In this document: piece after piece, positions 39,811 through 51,022 of the stretch
Layout of the letters: each line of letters begins with the position of its first letter
How positions within the stretch are numbered: the first letter of the stretch is position 1
Assembly (NCBI RefSeq): GCF_000463155.2
Contig: NZ_AWFZ01000042.1
Span: 138,281-202,280, forward strand
Length of the DNA stretch: 64,000 bases
DNA from: Siccibacter turicensis LMG 23730
Lineage (GTDB): Bacteria; Pseudomonadota; Gammaproteobacteria; Enterobacterales; Enterobacteriaceae
Reading direction: 5' to 3'
The notes under the pieces: generated by a model
What the model saw: the letters and a program-made list of their open reading frames with translations, nothing else
What the model was told of the DNA's origin: nothing
Database searches by the model: none
Program-made: the position numbers and the translations under genes

Positions 39811-40353
39811 ATGCACATCACTGAAAAGCGAGAAGATCTCTGGATACACCCCGATGAGCCTGGACTACGTCGCTCCATTCTCATTCACCGCTCCCCCGAG
39901 GAGCTGTTCGATCTCTGGCGTGATCCCGCCATTTTTCCCCGCCTGATGGCCCACTTCGCGCGCATTACCGTGCTGAGCAACACCGCTTCCCACTGGGAAG
40001 TGCCGATGCCGCTTGGTAAAAACGTGGCGTGGGACGCCTGGATCGTCGATGAATCCCGGGGCGAATACATCGCCTGGGCCTCGTCGAAAAAAGCCACCGT
40101 GCCCAACGCCGGTCGGCTGGCGTTCCGCCCGGTCTCCGAAGAGCGGGGCACCGAGGTGACCATGACGCTGCACTTCTCGCCGCCGGGCGGCATCTTCGGT
40201 GAATGGCTGACCAAAAAAATCGATCTGGTACCGGAGGCAATGCTCAGCCAGGCGCTGCGGCGCTTCAAGAGCATGGCGGAAACCGGGGAGTTTGCCACCA
40301 ATAAACCCCAGCCTGCCGGACGGCACGGCGGCATGGATCAGGCGGAGGAGTAA
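39811..40353 (+). CDS. SRPBCC-family protein of unknown function
   Basis: The 180-residue cytoplasmic protein has the START/SRPBCC (polyketide-cyclase-like) fold signature: SILIHRSPEELFDLWRDPA opening the domain and LSQALRRFKSMAETGE in the long C-terminal helix. Members bind hydrophobic ligands in a deep pocket. The last 20 residues are polar and probably disordered. It starts at an ATG with GGGAGAGACC upstream. The alcohol dehydrogenase gene follows after three bases, so the two are surely co-transcribed and may share a substrate. K-12 E. coli lacks this pair between yecM and cutC. No specific function can be given. Confidence 0.75.
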   Translation: MHITEKREDLWIHPDEPGLRRSILIHRSPEELFDLWRDPAIFPRLMAHFARITVLSNTASHWEVPMPLGKNVAWDAWIVDESRGEYIAWASSKKATVPNAGRLAFRPVSEERGTEVTMTLHFSPPGGIFGEWLTKKIDLVPEAMLSQALRRFKSMAETGEFATNKPQPAGRHGGMDQAEE

Positions 40354-40356
40354 ACT

Positions 40357-41523
40357 ATGCGAGCACTTTGCTGGAATGGCGTGAACGATCTGCGCGTTGA
40401 AACCGTAAGCGATCCGTCCCTTGTAAACCCTCACGACGCCATCATTAAAGTGGGCCTGACCACCACCTGCGGCTCCGACCTGCACGTGATTGATGGCCTG
40501 ATCCCAAGCATGCAGGAGGGCGATATCCTCGGCCATGAGTTTATGGGGGAGGTGGTGGACGTCGGGCCTGAGGTGCGGCACATCAAACGCGGCGACCGGG
40601 TAGTCGTTCCCTCGTTCATCGCCTGCGGATCGTGCTGGTACTGTAACCACGGCCTCTACTCCTGCTGCGATAACACCAACCCCAACGCCCATCTTCAGGA
40701 GCCGGTGCTCGGTTATCCCACCGCGGGCATCTATGCCTACAGCCACGCGTTCGGCGGTTACGCCGGGTCGCACGCCGAGTATGTGCGGGTGCCGTTTGCC
40801 GATACCGACTGCTTCGTGGTCCCGGAATCGGTCTCAGATGAACAGGCGCTGTTTCTCTCTGACGCCGCGCCCACCGGCTATATGGGGGCCGACTTCTGCA
40901 ACATTCACCCTGGCGACACGGTTGCGGTGTGGGGGGCAGGCGGCGTCGGGCTGATGGCGGCGCAGAGCGCGTATCTGATGGGGGCCGAGCGGGTAATTGT
41001 TATCGACCGTTTCCCGGAGCGGCTGGCGATGGCGCGGGAGAAAATCGGGGCCATCACGCTGGATTACACCGAGGTGGATGTCTATGAAGCGCTGCTGCAC
41101 CTCACCAGCGGGCGCGGGCCGGACAGCTGCATCGACGCGGTAGGGATGGAGGCGCACGGCGAGGGAATCGAGTATGCCTATGACCGCACCAAACAGGCGC
41201 TGAAGATGCACACCGACATCGGCACCGCGCTGCGTCAGGCGATCCATGCCTGCCGCAAGGGCGGCACGCTGGCGATCCTCGGCGTTTACGGGATGATGGA
41301 TAAATTCCCGCTCGGCGTGGCGATGAACAAGGGTCTGACCATACGCACCGCCCAGCAGCACGGCCAGTTCTACATGGAGCGGTTGCTGCATCATGCCTCC
41401 CACGGCGAGCTGCGCACCGATTTTCTGGCGACGCATCACTTCTCGCTGGAGGAGGCACCGCGCGGCTATGAGATGTTCAAACGCAAGGAGGACGGCTGCG
41501 TGCGCGCGGTGTTCAGGCCTTAG
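40357..41523 (+). CDS. Zinc-dependent alcohol dehydrogenase (MDR family)
   Basis: The 388-residue medium-chain dehydrogenase has the catalytic zinc site Cys38 and His60-Glu61 (GHE), structural zinc ligands Cys90, Cys93, Cys96 and Cys104, and a Rossmann nucleotide-binding motif GAGGVG at 193-198 with an acidic residue after the second strand (VIVIDRF), which favours NAD. The layout resembles the glutathione-independent formaldehyde dehydrogenase branch, including the insertion around ALKMHTDIGTALRQAIHACRKGG. The true substrate is unknown. It is co-transcribed with the SRPBCC gene, and its stop codon overlaps that of the convergent lyase gene by four bases. Confidence 0.85.
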   Translation: MRALCWNGVNDLRVETVSDPSLVNPHDAIIKVGLTTTCGSDLHVIDGLIPSMQEGDILGHEFMGEVVDVGPEVRHIKRGDRVVVPSFIACGSCWYCNHGLYSCCDNTNPNAHLQEPVLGYPTAGIYAYSHAFGGYAGSHAEYVRVPFADTDCFVVPESVSDEQALFLSDAAPTGYMGADFCNIHPGDTVAVWGAGGVGLMAAQSAYLMGAERVIVIDRFPERLAMAREKIGAITLDYTEVDVYEALLHLTSGRGPDSCIDAVGMEAHGEGIEYAYDRTKQALKMHTDIGTALRQAIHACRKGGTLAILGVYGMMDKFPLGVAMNKGLTIRTAQQHGQFYMERLLHHASHGELRTDFLATHHFSLEEAPRGYEMFKRKEDGCVRAVFRP

Positions 41524-42656
41524 CGTCTGACCGCCCGCGCCAGCCGGCCGATGGCCTCCTCCAGCGTGGCGGCGGTGCAGCCAAAGTTGATGCGCACGTA
41601 CTGCGCATCGCCGAAGTCCTCGCCGGGAGAGAATCCCAGCCCGGCGCGACGGAAGAAGGTGGTCGGATTCTCCACCTCCAGCCCCGAGGCGTCTACCCAT
41701 GCAAGGTAGGTCGCCTCGGGGCTGTTCATATGCAGGCCCGGCAGGGCGTTAACCGCCTCGACCAGACGGTCGCGGTTGGTGCGCAGATAGGCCAGCTGTG
41801 CCTGCAGCCACGCATCCCCATCCCGCCAGGCGGCTTCCGCGGCCACGATGGCCAGCACGTCCGCCGAAGGCACGATGCCCTCCCGCGCCGCCATAAAGCG
41901 CTGGCGCAGCTCGGGGTTGGGGATCACCGCCACTGAGGCGCCCAGCCCGGCGATATTGAAGGTCTTGGATGGCGACATCAGGGTAATCGAGCGCTGGGCG
42001 GCGTCCTCGCTCAGGGTGGCAAACGGAATGTGCTGGCAGCCCGGCTCCAGCACCAGATCGCAGTGAATCTCGTCCGAGCAGACAATCAGGTCGTGACGGC
42101 GCGCAAAGGCCAGCTGGGCCTCAAGTTCCTCGCGGCGATAGACGGTCCCGCCGGGGTTGTGCGGGTTACAGAGCATCAGCAGACGTTCGCGTCCGGTCAT
42201 CTGGGCCTCAACCGCGTTGAGGTCAAGCACGTCGCGACCCGCCTGCGGGCGCAGCGGGACGCTAATCTGACTGCGCCCGGCGAGCTTCGCCGCTTTACGA
42301 AACGGCGGATAGATTGGCGTCGGGGCCAGGGTGCCCTGTTGCGCATCGCAGAAGGCGCGCACGCTGAGATTCAGCGCCGACACAATACCCGGCAAAAACA
42401 CCAGCCACTCGGCCTTCACCTGCCAGCCGTAGTGGCGCTCGCACCAGGCAATAAACGCGTGGGCCAGCTCATCCGGGGCGCGGCCATAGCCAAACACGCC
42501 GTGGGCGATACGCTGGCTCAGCGCCTCGGTCACGCAGGGCGGGGAGCGAAAATCGGTGTCCGCCACCCACATCGGCAGCACCTGCGGGTCAAATTTATTC
42601 CATTTTGAACTGTCGCTGTGACGGCGATTGATATCTTCATCGAAGTTGAATGCCAT
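41520..42656 (-). CDS. MalY/PatB-family PLP-dependent aminotransferase or cystathionine beta-lyase
   Basis: The 378-residue fold-type I PLP enzyme belongs to the MalY/PatB group of C-S lyases, which split cystathionine or cysteine conjugates. Visible are the N-terminal MWVADTDFRSPP, the CNPHNPGGTVYR and CSDEIHCDLV motifs, the PLP-binding Lys231 in SPSKTFNIAGLGA, and the carboxylate-binding Arg in YVRINFGC near the end. The ATG at 42656 follows AAAGGACAACGC. It is transcribed away from cutC and against the dehydrogenase. Whether it acts in methionine metabolism or, like E. coli MalY, has a regulatory role cannot be told. Confidence 0.85.
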   Translation of the reverse strand: MAFNFDEDINRRHSDSSKWNKFDPQVLPMWVADTDFRSPPCVTEALSQRIAHGVFGYGRAPDELAHAFIAWCERHYGWQVKAEWLVFLPGIVSALNLSVRAFCDAQQGTLAPTPIYPPFRKAAKLAGRSQISVPLRPQAGRDVLDLNAVEAQMTGRERLLMLCNPHNPGGTVYRREELEAQLAFARRHDLIVCSDEIHCDLVLEPGCQHIPFATLSEDAAQRSITLMSPSKTFNIAGLGASVAVIPNPELRQRFMAAREGIVPSADVLAIVAAEAAWRDGDAWLQAQLAYLRTNRDRLVEAVNALPGLHMNSPEATYLAWVDASGLEVENPTTFFRRAGLGFSPGEDFGDAQYVRINFGCTAATLEEAIGRLARAVRR

Positions 42657-42740
42657 GATGCGTTGTCCTTTTCGTTGCGATAACTCAGACTAGCACGACT
42701 GATGAGGGCGACAACCGAAAAGCTTTTGCAGGAGAAAACA

Positions 42741-43484
42741 ATGGCTTTGCTCGAAATTTGCTGTTACGGCCTGACGTGCGCGAAGGCGGCGCAGCAGGCA
42801 GGTGCGGATCGTATTGAACTGTGCAGCGCGCCAAAAGAGGGCGGGTTGACTCCGTCGGCGGGTGTGCTGAAAGCCGTCAGAAAAGAGGTCACTCTGCCGG
42901 TGCACCCCATCGTGCGTCCACGCGGCGGCGACTTCTGTTACAGCCAGGCGGAGTTCAGCACCATGCTCGACGACATCGCATTTTTGCGCGACCTCGGCTT
43001 TCCCGGCCTGGTGATCGGCATGCTGAATGAGGAGGGTGGCGTGGATCGCGACAAAATGCAGCAGGTGATGCGTGCGGCGCCGGGTATGGCGATCACCTTT
43101 CATCGCGCCTTCGATATGTGCGCTAACCCGCTGATTGCGCTGGAAGAACTCACGGATTTGGGCGTAGCGCGCATTCTCACCTCGGGCCAGCAGGCCAGCG
43201 CCGAGAAAGGTATTTCATTAATTACGGAACTAAAACAGCGATCCCGTGCTCCAATCATTATGGCCGGTGCTGGCGTCCGGCTGAACAATATGGAAACCTT
43301 TATCGCTGCGGGGGTAGATGAGCTTCACAGCTCCGCAGGACGGTACACTCCCTCGCCGATGCGCTATCGCCACGCCGGAGTGTCCATGTCAGCCGATACC
43401 GATGCGGATGAGTATTCCCGCTATGAGGTTGACCCGCAGGCCGTTACCGCGATGAAAGCCGCCCTGACACGGGCCGTTTCCTGA
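42741..43484 (+). CDS. cutC: CutC family protein
   Basis: CutC was named for copper homeostasis, but in E. coli the copper phenotype has been ascribed to the sRNA MicL encoded in its 3' part. The 247-residue TIM-barrel protein matches E. coli CutC (248 residues), for example [41 protein letters not shown] and [10 protein letters not shown] chose the ATG at 42741, which follows GGAGAAAACA and gives the family start [10 protein letters not shown]. The segment 43226-43255 also carries a sigma-E-type promoter for the putative MicL RNA. Confidence 0.93.
   Translation: MALLEICCYGLTCAKAAQQAGADRIELCSAPKEGGLTPSAGVLKAVRKEVTLPVHPIVRPRGGDFCYSQAEFSTMLDDIAFLRDLGFPGLVIGMLNEEGGVDRDKMQQVMRAAPGMAITFHRAFDMCANPLIALEELTDLGVARILTSGQQASAEKGISLITELKQRSRAPIIMAGAGVRLNNMETFIAAGVDELHSSAGRYTPSPMRYRHAGVSMSADTDADEYSRYEVDPQAVTAMKAALTRAVS
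43226..43255 (+). promoter_or_regulatory. Sigma-E promoter inside cutC for MicL
   Basis: GGAACT at 43226-43231 matches the sigma-E -35 element and TCCAAT at 43250-43255 fits its -10 region after an 18-base spacer. It sits about 307 bases before the end of the downstream terminator, the length reported for the primary MicL transcript in E. coli. Confidence 0.7.
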
Positions 43485-43569
43485 ACGCCAGACGATTTTG
43501 ACCGCGCATCATGTCGCCCATGTGATGCTTGCTCGTACCAGGCCCCGGTCTTTTGCCGGGGCTTTTTTT
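43262..43569 (+). ncRNA. micL: MicL-like sRNA from the 3' end of cutC
   Basis: A transcript from the sigma-E promoter inside cutC to the terminator at 43542-43569 would be about 307 bases. In E. coli MicL is made this way and cut to an 80-base form, MicL-S, corresponding here to about 43490-43569. It represses lpp, the most abundant outer-membrane lipoprotein. GTACCAG at 43535-43541, just before the terminator stem, is complementary to CTGGTAC in the early lpp coding sequence as I recall it from E. coli. Ends are inferred from promoter and terminator. Confidence 0.72.
43542..43569 (+). terminator. Terminator after cutC, at the 3' end of MicL
   Basis: GCCCCGG and CCGGGGC form a 7-bp GC stem with a 7-base loop followed by seven T. 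It ends cutC and the putative MicL RNA and faces the convergent cmoB. Confidence 0.92.
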
Positions 43570-43578
43570 ATGGGCCGA

Positions 43579-45308
<1,730 letters not shown>

Positions 45309-45329
45309 TCAAAAGGGGCGTATTGTGCG

Positions 45330-45725
45330 CTAACGTACGGAGAAAACCAACTCCCACGGCATATACCACAGGTTAGTCAGCACCATCAGCAACAGCGCGC
45401 ACAGGGTGGCGCTGAAACCCGACCGGCGCCAGCCGATAAGGTGATGCTGATAGCCGTAGTACTGCATCACCCGACCGGCGATCAGCAGCAGCCCGCAGAC
45501 GTGCACCATCCAGGTGAGCGCCCCGTTCATCTCCATAAACAGCAGCAGCACCAGAGCCAGCGGGAGAAACTCCATCGCATTGCTCTGAATACGCAGCGCG
45601 CTTTGCAGCTCGCTGAACCCGCCGTCGCCGTAGCTGACGCGGTACTGGCTGCGCAGACGCAGAACATCAATAGAAAACTTCACTAACAGCAGAGCGCCAA
45701 GCACGGCATACAGCGCGCTTACCAT
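45330..45725 (-). CDS. yecN: MAPEG-family inner-membrane protein YecN
   Basis: The 131-residue protein has four predicted membrane helices and is nearly identical to E. coli YecN, a bacterial member of the MAPEG family (membrane-associated proteins in eicosanoid and glutathione metabolism). The family signature includes QSALRIQSNAMEFLPLAL with a conserved Asn and Glu that may contact glutathione. The enzyme activity of YecN is not established. It lies between yecE and cmoA on the same strand. Confidence 0.92.
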   Translation of the reverse strand: MVSALYAVLGALLLVKFSIDVLRLRSQYRVSYGDGGFSELQSALRIQSNAMEFLPLALVLLLFMEMNGALTWMVHVCGLLLIAGRVMQYYGYQHHLIGWRRSGFSATLCALLLMVLTNLWYMPWELVFSVR

Positions 45726-45799
45726 AGAAACTCCGTTTAACCGCCAGGGTGGGATGCGGGGACTATGATAGCGTGCGTATTACGCCCTGTCGCTAGTCG

Positions 45800-46636
45800 T
45801 CAGAAAAGAGAGTCCTGCGCCGGAATGGCGGGTTCGGGGCCAAGCGTGGGCAGATGCTGGCGCAGCGCGGGCCACAGGGTATGTACCAGCTCCGGTGCCT
45901 GGGCGATATCCGGGGTATGTAAGAACAGATACGGGGTGGAGGTCTGCGACCACTGGGCGAGCTTCGGCAGCCAGACGGTAAAGAGATCGGTGTTCTGCGC
46001 CATGTTGTCGCTGCCGATAAACCGCACCATCGGATGCTGCGCGGTGACCAGGGCATGCACCGGCAGCACCGGTTTTTTACGCTGCGCCTCGCGGATGGCT
46101 TCGCTGTGTGGCGTTGCCGCATGCACCGGTCGGCTGTCGAGGATCACCCGGTTGACGCCGCGCTGGTGCAGCCCGCGGTTGAGCGCCTGCTCCTCTTCGC
46201 CTTTAGCAAAGAAGGTAGGGTGCCGCACCTCCACGCCGTAGGTGAAGTCCGCCGGGAGCGCATCGAGAAACGCCCACAGGGCGGGCAGATCCCGGGGGCC
46301 AAAAGTGGCGGGCAGTTGAAGCCAGTACTGGCCAATGCGTCCGGCGAGCGGCTCCAGCCGGTCGAAGAACTCGGCGGTCAGCGCCTCGCAGTGACGCAGC
46401 GCCGCCTGGTGGGAGATGGTGGCAGGAAACTTAAAGCAGAAGCGGAAATGGTCATGGGTCTGGGCGTGCCAGCGCGCCACGATCTCCGCCTTCGGCAGGG
46501 CATACAGGGTGGTATTGCCCTCCACGCAGTTGAAGTGGCGGGCATACTCTTCAAGCCCGGTGATGCCGAGCCGCACCCATTTCGGGTGCGACCACTGCGG
46601 CAGACCGATGTAGACCCCGGACGGCGCGCGACTCAT
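45800..46636 (-). CDS. yecE: DUF72 family protein YecE
   Basis: The 278-residue TIM-barrel protein belongs to the DUF72 family and matches E. coli YecE (272 residues), for example [30 protein letters not shown] and [13 protein letters not shown]. Its function is unknown. I chose the ATG at 46636, which overlaps the yecD stop by four bases and adds a short MSRAPSG tail to the family start [10 protein letters not shown] longer open frame upstream lies inside yecD in another frame and was rejected. Confidence 0.92.
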   Translation of the reverse strand: MSRAPSGVYIGLPQWSHPKWVRLGITGLEEYARHFNCVEGNTTLYALPKAEIVARWHAQTHDHFRFCFKFPATISHQAALRHCEALTAEFFDRLEPLAGRIGQYWLQLPATFGPRDLPALWAFLDALPADFTYGVEVRHPTFFAKGEEEQALNRGLHQRGVNRVILDSRPVHAATPHSEAIREAQRKKPVLPVHALVTAQHPMVRFIGSDNMAQNTDLFTVWLPKLAQWSQTSTPYLFLHTPDIAQAPELVHTLWPALRQHLPTLGPEPAIPAQDSLF

Positions 46637-47199
46637 AGCCCTGACAGCACGTCCTGGGTGGAGCGCACTTTGCCGATACGCGGGAAGATGTGGGTCATGC
46701 TGCCCTGGTGCTGCTCGGCATCTGCCGCGCTGCAGGCATCTTCGACCACAATCAGATTGAAGCCCAGCTCCCACGCGTTACGCGCGGTGGACTCAACCCC
46801 GATATTGGTGGAGATACCGCACAGGACGATGGTGTCGACGCCGCGGCGGCGCAGCTGCAGCTCAAGGTCGGTGCCGTAGAACGCGCCCCACTGGCGTTTG
46901 GTGATCTCAATATCGGTGTCGCGTTTGCCCAGCGCCGCCGGCCAGGTCCACCAGTTTTCCGGCAGGGTATGGGCGCCCATCGGGGCATCTACCGGCTGGC
47001 GTAGCGCATCGCCAAAATCCGCCGACCAGCCGACGCGCACCAGTACTACCGGTGCCGCGTGGGCGCGAAAATGTTCAGCCAGCGCGGCGGCACGGGATAC
47101 CACATCCCCGGCGCTGTAAGGCCCGCCGGCGAAAGGCAAAATGCCTTCCTGAAGATCGATAACCACCAGCGCGCTGGTGGAAGGATTGAAATCTGACAT
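46633..47199 (-). CDS. yecD: Isochorismatase-family hydrolase YecD
   Basis: The 188-residue protein is a cysteine hydrolase of the isochorismatase superfamily. The catalytic Asp is in [14 protein letters not shown], the Lys in [16 protein letters not shown], and the nucleophilic Cys in [19 protein letters not shown]. It matches E. coli YecD closely; its substrate is unknown. The ATG at 47199 has the leader GGGAGTTACA. It is coupled to yecE and divergent from aspS. Confidence 0.92.
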   Translation of the reverse strand: MSDFNPSTSALVVIDLQEGILPFAGGPYSAGDVVSRAAALAEHFRAHAAPVVLVRVGWSADFGDALRQPVDAPMGAHTLPENWWTWPAALGKRDTDIEITKRQWGAFYGTDLELQLRRRGVDTIVLCGISTNIGVESTARNAWELGFNLIVVEDACSAADAEQHQGSMTHIFPRIGKVRSTQDVLSGL

Positions 47200-47334
47200 T
47201 GTAACTCCCGTCTTTTTGTTGAAGGCAGAGTACCTTACGCGTTTAATGTGCTATTGCTGTTTACTAAATTTGTTAATTTTTGTGAGAATGCGCAATAAGA
47301 CGCGCAGCAAACGCGCTACCGTATGGCTGCGGGC

Positions 47335-47363
47335 TTATCGCCGACTGGAATTTCCAGTATAAT
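47335..47363 (+). promoter_or_regulatory. Candidate sigma-70 promoter of aspS
   Basis: A perfect TATAAT at 47358-47363 lies about 100 bases before aspS. A weak -35 (TTATCG) stands 17 bases upstream. The leader contains a small hairpin, CGCCTG-TAAGC-CAGGCG. No T-box or other riboswitch is recognisable in the 265-base gap between yecD and aspS. Confidence 0.65.
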
Positions 47364-47464
47364 AGCCGCCTTTTTTCATCAGTAGTGACATTCAGCTAAA
47401 GCTGCGACAGTAACGCCTGTAAGCCAGGCGGCAAACGGCCTGTGGCTAAGTTAAGGGATATCTC

Positions 47465-49243
47465 ATGCGTACAGAATATTGCGGGCAGCTACGACTGTCC
47501 CACGTGGGGCAGCAGGTGACTCTGTCTGGTTGGGTCAACCGTCGTCGCGATCTCGGTAGCCTTATTTTTATCGACATGCGCGACCGCGAAGGCATCGTGC
47601 AGGTATTTTTCGATCCGGATCGTGCGGAAGCGTTCAAACTGGCCTCTGAGCTGCGCAATGAGTTTTGCATTCAGGTCACCGGCACCGTGCGTGCGCGAGA
47701 TGAAAAAAATGCCAACCGCGAGATGGCGACCGGCGAAGTGGAAGTGTTCGCCACCGACCTGACCATCATCAACCGCGCCGAGCCGCTGCCGCTGGACTCT
47801 AACCAGGTTAACTCTGAAGAAGCGCGTCTCAAGTACCGCTACCTGGATCTGCGTCGCCCTGAGATGGCGCAGCGCCTGAAAGCCCGCGCGAAAATCACCA
47901 GCTTTGTCCGCCGCTTTATGGACGACCACGGCTTCCTCGACATCGAAACCCCGATGCTGACCAAGGCGACGCCGGAAGGCGCGCGCGACTACCTGGTGCC
48001 GTCCCGCGTTCATAAAGGCAAATTCTACGCGCTGCCGCAGTCCCCGCAGCTGTTCAAACAGCTGCTGATGATGTCCGGCTTCGATCGCTACTACCAGATC
48101 GTGAAATGCTTCCGTGACGAAGACCTGCGTGCCGACCGCCAGCCGGAATTCACCCAGATCGACGTGGAAACCTCCTTCATGACCGCACCGCAGGTGCGTG
48201 AAGTGATGGAAGATCTGATCCGCAAGCTGTGGCTGGAGATCAAAGGCGTGGACCTGGGCCAGTTCCCGATCATGACCTTTGCCGAAGCCGAGCGCCGTTA
48301 CGGCTCCGATAAGCCGGACCTGCGTAACCCGCTGGAGCTGGTGGACGTGGCTGACCTGCTTAAAGACGTTGAGTTCAAGGTGTTCTCCGGCCCGGCAAAC
48401 GATGCCAAAGGCCGTGTTGCCGCACTGCGCGTGCCGGGTGGGGCCACCCTCAGCCGTAAGCAGATTGACGACTACGGCAAGTTCATTGAGATCTACGGCG
48501 CGAAAGGGCTGGCCTACATCAAAGTGAACGAGCGCGCCGCGGGTCTGGAAGGCATTACCAGCCCGGTAGCCAAATTCCTTAACGCCGACATCGTTAACGC
48601 CATCCTTGAGCGCACCGGCGCCCAGGACGGCGACATGATCTTCTTCGGTGCCGACAGCAAGAAAGTCGTGGCCGACGCGCTGGGCGCGCTGCGCCTGAAG
48701 CTGGGCAAAGACCTCAGCCTCACCGACGAAACCAAGTGGGCGCCGCTGTGGGTGGTCGACTTCCCGATGTTCGAAGAGGACGGCGAAGGCGGCCTGAGCG
48801 CGATGCACCATCCGTTCACCGCACCGAAAGACATGAGCGCTGACGAGCTGAAAGCCGCGCCGGAAGAGGCTGTGGCTAACGCGTACGACATGGTCATCAA
48901 CGGCTATGAAGTGGGTGGCGGTTCGGTGCGTATTCACCGCAGCGACATGCAGCAGACGGTGTTCGGCATCCTCGGCATCAATGAACAGGAGCAGCGCGAG
49001 AAGTTCGGCTTCCTGTTAGACGCCCTGAAGTTCGGCACGCCGCCGCACGCGGGCCTGGCGTTTGGTCTGGATCGCCTGACCATGCTGCTGACCGGCACCG
49101 ACAACATCCGTGACGTTATCGCGTTCCCGAAAACCACCGCGGCAGCCTGCCTGATGACCGAAGCGCCAAGCTTCGCCAACCCGGCATCGCTGACCGAGCT
49201 GGGCATTCAGGTGCTCAAAAAAGAGCCGCTGGAGAATAAGTAA
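47465..49243 (+). CDS. aspS: Aspartyl-tRNA synthetase
   Basis: AspS charges tRNA-Asp. It is a class IIb synthetase of the bacterial type with 592 residues (590 in E. coli). The N-terminal OB-fold anticodon-binding domain spans about 1-110, and the catalytic domain has motif 1 ([18 protein letters not shown]), motif 2 ([18 protein letters not shown]) and motif 3 ([13 protein letters not shown]) with the large GAD insertion between. The leader AAGGGATATCTC provides the ribosome-binding site. nudB follows after one base. Confidence 0.97.
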   Translation: MRTEYCGQLRLSHVGQQVTLSGWVNRRRDLGSLIFIDMRDREGIVQVFFDPDRAEAFKLASELRNEFCIQVTGTVRARDEKNANREMATGEVEVFATDLTIINRAEPLPLDSNQVNSEEARLKYRYLDLRRPEMAQRLKARAKITSFVRRFMDDHGFLDIETPMLTKATPEGARDYLVPSRVHKGKFYALPQSPQLFKQLLMMSGFDRYYQIVKCFRDEDLRADRQPEFTQIDVETSFMTAPQVREVMEDLIRKLWLEIKGVDLGQFPIMTFAEAERRYGSDKPDLRNPLELVDVADLLKDVEFKVFSGPANDAKGRVAALRVPGGATLSRKQIDDYGKFIEIYGAKGLAYIKVNERAAGLEGITSPVAKFLNADIVNAILERTGAQDGDMIFFGADSKKVVADALGALRLKLGKDLSLTDETKWAPLWVVDFPMFEEDGEGGLSAMHHPFTAPKDMSADELKAAPEEAVANAYDMVINGYEVGGGSVRIHRSDMQQTVFGILGINEQEQREKFGFLLDALKFGTPPHAGLAFGLDRLTMLLTGTDNIRDVIAFPKTTAAACLMTEAPSFANPASLTELGIQVLKKEPLENK

Positions 49244-49244
49244 T

Positions 49245-49688
49245 ATGCAGTATAAGCAACCCGTTTCGGTGCTGGTGGTTATCTACGCCGAGGACACGAA
49301 ACGGGTGCTGATGTTACAGCGTCGCGACGATCCCGCGTTCTGGCAGTCGGTTACCGGCAGCCTGGAAGCAGGTGAAACCGCGACGCAGGCCGCCGCGCGT
49401 GAAGTAAAGGAAGAGGTCGCCATTGACGTTGCCGATGAGCAACTGCGATTAGTCGACTGCCAGCGCACGGTGGAGTTTGAAATTTTTACTCATTTGCGTC
49501 ATCGCTACGCGCCGGGCATTACGCGCAACACGGAGTACTGGTTCCGTCTTGCGCTCCCCCACGAACGGCAGATCGTCTTTACCGAGCATCTGACCTACCG
49601 CTGGGTGGATGCCGCGGACGCGGCCGCGCTCACCAAGTCGTGGAGCAACCGGCAGGCGATAGAAGAATTTGTGATTAACGACGCCTGA
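49245..49688 (+). CDS. nudB: Dihydroneopterin triphosphate diphosphatase NudB
   Basis: NudB removes pyrophosphate from dihydroneopterin triphosphate in folate synthesis. The 147-residue Nudix protein compares with 150 in E. coli. The Nudix box is GSLEAGETATQAAAREVKEE, with the catalytic Glu residues of the REVKEE part. It begins one base after the aspS stop, so it depends on aspS translation, and it precedes yebC, as in E. coli. Confidence 0.93.
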   Translation: MQYKQPVSVLVVIYAEDTKRVLMLQRRDDPAFWQSVTGSLEAGETATQAAAREVKEEVAIDVADEQLRLVDCQRTVEFEIFTHLRHRYAPGITRNTEYWFRLALPHERQIVFTEHLTYRWVDAADAAALTKSWSNRQAIEEFVINDA

Positions 49689-49715
49689 ACGGCGAGATTT
49701 TCGGAGATATTTTTT

Positions 49716-50456
49716 ATGGCAGGTCATAGTAAATGGGCCAACACCAAGCACCGCAAAGCGGCACAGGATGCCAAACGCGGTAAAATCTTTACCAAGATTA
49801 TCCGCGAGCTGGTGACCGCGGCGCGTCTGGGCGGCGGCGATGCCGGCTCCAACCCGCGTCTGCGTGCGGCTATCGACAAAGCGCTGTCCAACAACATGAC
49901 GCGTGACACCCTCAACCGTGCTATCGCGCGCGGCGTGGGCGGTGATGAAGACGCGAACATGGAAACCATCATTTATGAAGGTTACGGCCCGGGCGGCACC
50001 GCCGTGATGGTCGAGTGCCTGAGCGACAACCGCAACCGTACCGTAGCGGAAGTGCGTCACGCTTTCACCAAATGTGGTGGCAACCTGGGTACCGACGGTT
50101 CCGTGGCCTACCTGTTCAGCAAGAAGGGCGTGATCTCCTTCGAAGCGGGCGATGAAGACGTCATCATGGAAGCGGCGCTGGAAGCGGGCGCAGAAGATGT
50201 GGTGACCTACGACGACGGCGCCATTGACGTCTACACCGCGTGGGAAGAGATGGGCGCCGTGCGCGATGCGCTGGAAGCGGCCGGTCTGAAAGCGGACAAC
50301 GCGGAAGTCTCCATGATCCCGTCCACCAAAGCGGACATGGATGCGGAAACCGCACCGAAACTGCTGCGCCTCATCGATATGCTGGAAGACTGCGATGACG
50401 TGCAGGAGGTATACCACAACGGTGAGATCTCTGACGAGGTCGCAGCAACCCTGTAA
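49716..50456 (+). CDS. yebC: YebC/PmpR family protein
   Basis: The 246-residue protein starts with the conserved [27 protein letters not shown] segment (family hallmark) and contains [20 protein letters not shown]-type sequence typical of YebC (TACO1) proteins. These were long described as transcription regulators; recent work links them to translation of proline-rich stretches on the ribosome. GGAGATATTTTTT lies before the ATG. ruvC follows after 37 bases, as in E. coli. Confidence 0.95.
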   Translation: MAGHSKWANTKHRKAAQDAKRGKIFTKIIRELVTAARLGGGDAGSNPRLRAAIDKALSNNMTRDTLNRAIARGVGGDEDANMETIIYEGYGPGGTAVMVECLSDNRNRTVAEVRHAFTKCGGNLGTDGSVAYLFSKKGVISFEAGDEDVIMEAALEAGAEDVVTYDDGAIDVYTAWEEMGAVRDALEAAGLKADNAEVSMIPSTKADMDAETAPKLLRLIDMLEDCDDVQEVYHNGEISDEVAATL

Positions 50457-50493
50457 TGGTGACGTTAACCATTAACGTAACGGGTGAGGCGTG

Positions 50494-51015
50494 ATGGCCA
50501 TTATTCTGGGGATTGACCCCGGTTCACGCATCACCGGTTATGGCGTTATCCGGCAGGTCGGCAGGCAGCTGAGCTACCTCGGCAGCGGCTGTATACGCAC
50601 CAAAGTGGACGATCTGCCGTCCCGTCTGAAGCTTATCTACGCGGGTGTGACGGAGATCATCACCCAGTTCCAGCCGGACTTTTTCGCCATCGAGCAGGTC
50701 TTTATGGCGAAAAACGCCGACTCAGCGCTAAAGCTGGGCCAGGCGCGCGGCGTGGCTATCGTGGCCGCGGTAAACCAGGATCTGCCGGTGTTTGAGTATG
50801 CCGCCCGACAGGTGAAGCAGACGGTGGTGGGCACCGGCGGTGCCGATAAGGCGCAGGTTCAGCACATGGTGCGCACGCTGCTTAAGCTGCCTGCCAACCC
50901 GCAGGCGGATGCCGCGGATGCGCTGGCCATCGCCATTACCCACTGTCACGTCAGTCAGAACGCCATGCAAATGAGCGAGTCGCGGCTGACGCTGGCGCGG
51001 GGCCGACTGAGATAA
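50494..51015 (+). CDS. ruvC: Holliday junction resolvase RuvC
   Basis: RuvC cuts Holliday junctions as a dimer at the end of recombinational repair. The 173 residues match E. coli, with the acidic catalytic residues Asp8 (GIDPGS), Glu67 (AIEQVF), Asp139 and Asp142 (ADAADALA). I chose the ATG at 50494, preceded by GGGTGAGG; a GTG one codon earlier is less likely. A terminator that doubles as a LexA box separates it from ruvAB. Confidence 0.97.
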   Translation: MAIILGIDPGSRITGYGVIRQVGRQLSYLGSGCIRTKVDDLPSRLKLIYAGVTEIITQFQPDFFAIEQVFMAKNADSALKLGQARGVAIVAAVNQDLPVFEYAARQVKQTVVGTGGADKAQVQHMVRTLLKLPANPQADAADALAIAITHCHVSQNAMQMSESRLTLARGRLR

Positions 51016-51022
51016 CTAAATT

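Noticed and set aside
47489-48937. A 482-codon antisense open frame in aspS
   Set aside because: It mirrors the codon bias of aspS and shows no protein family features. Similar long antisense frames in argS (37165-38748), tap (20405-21853) and pykA (58135-59220) were rejected for the same reason.
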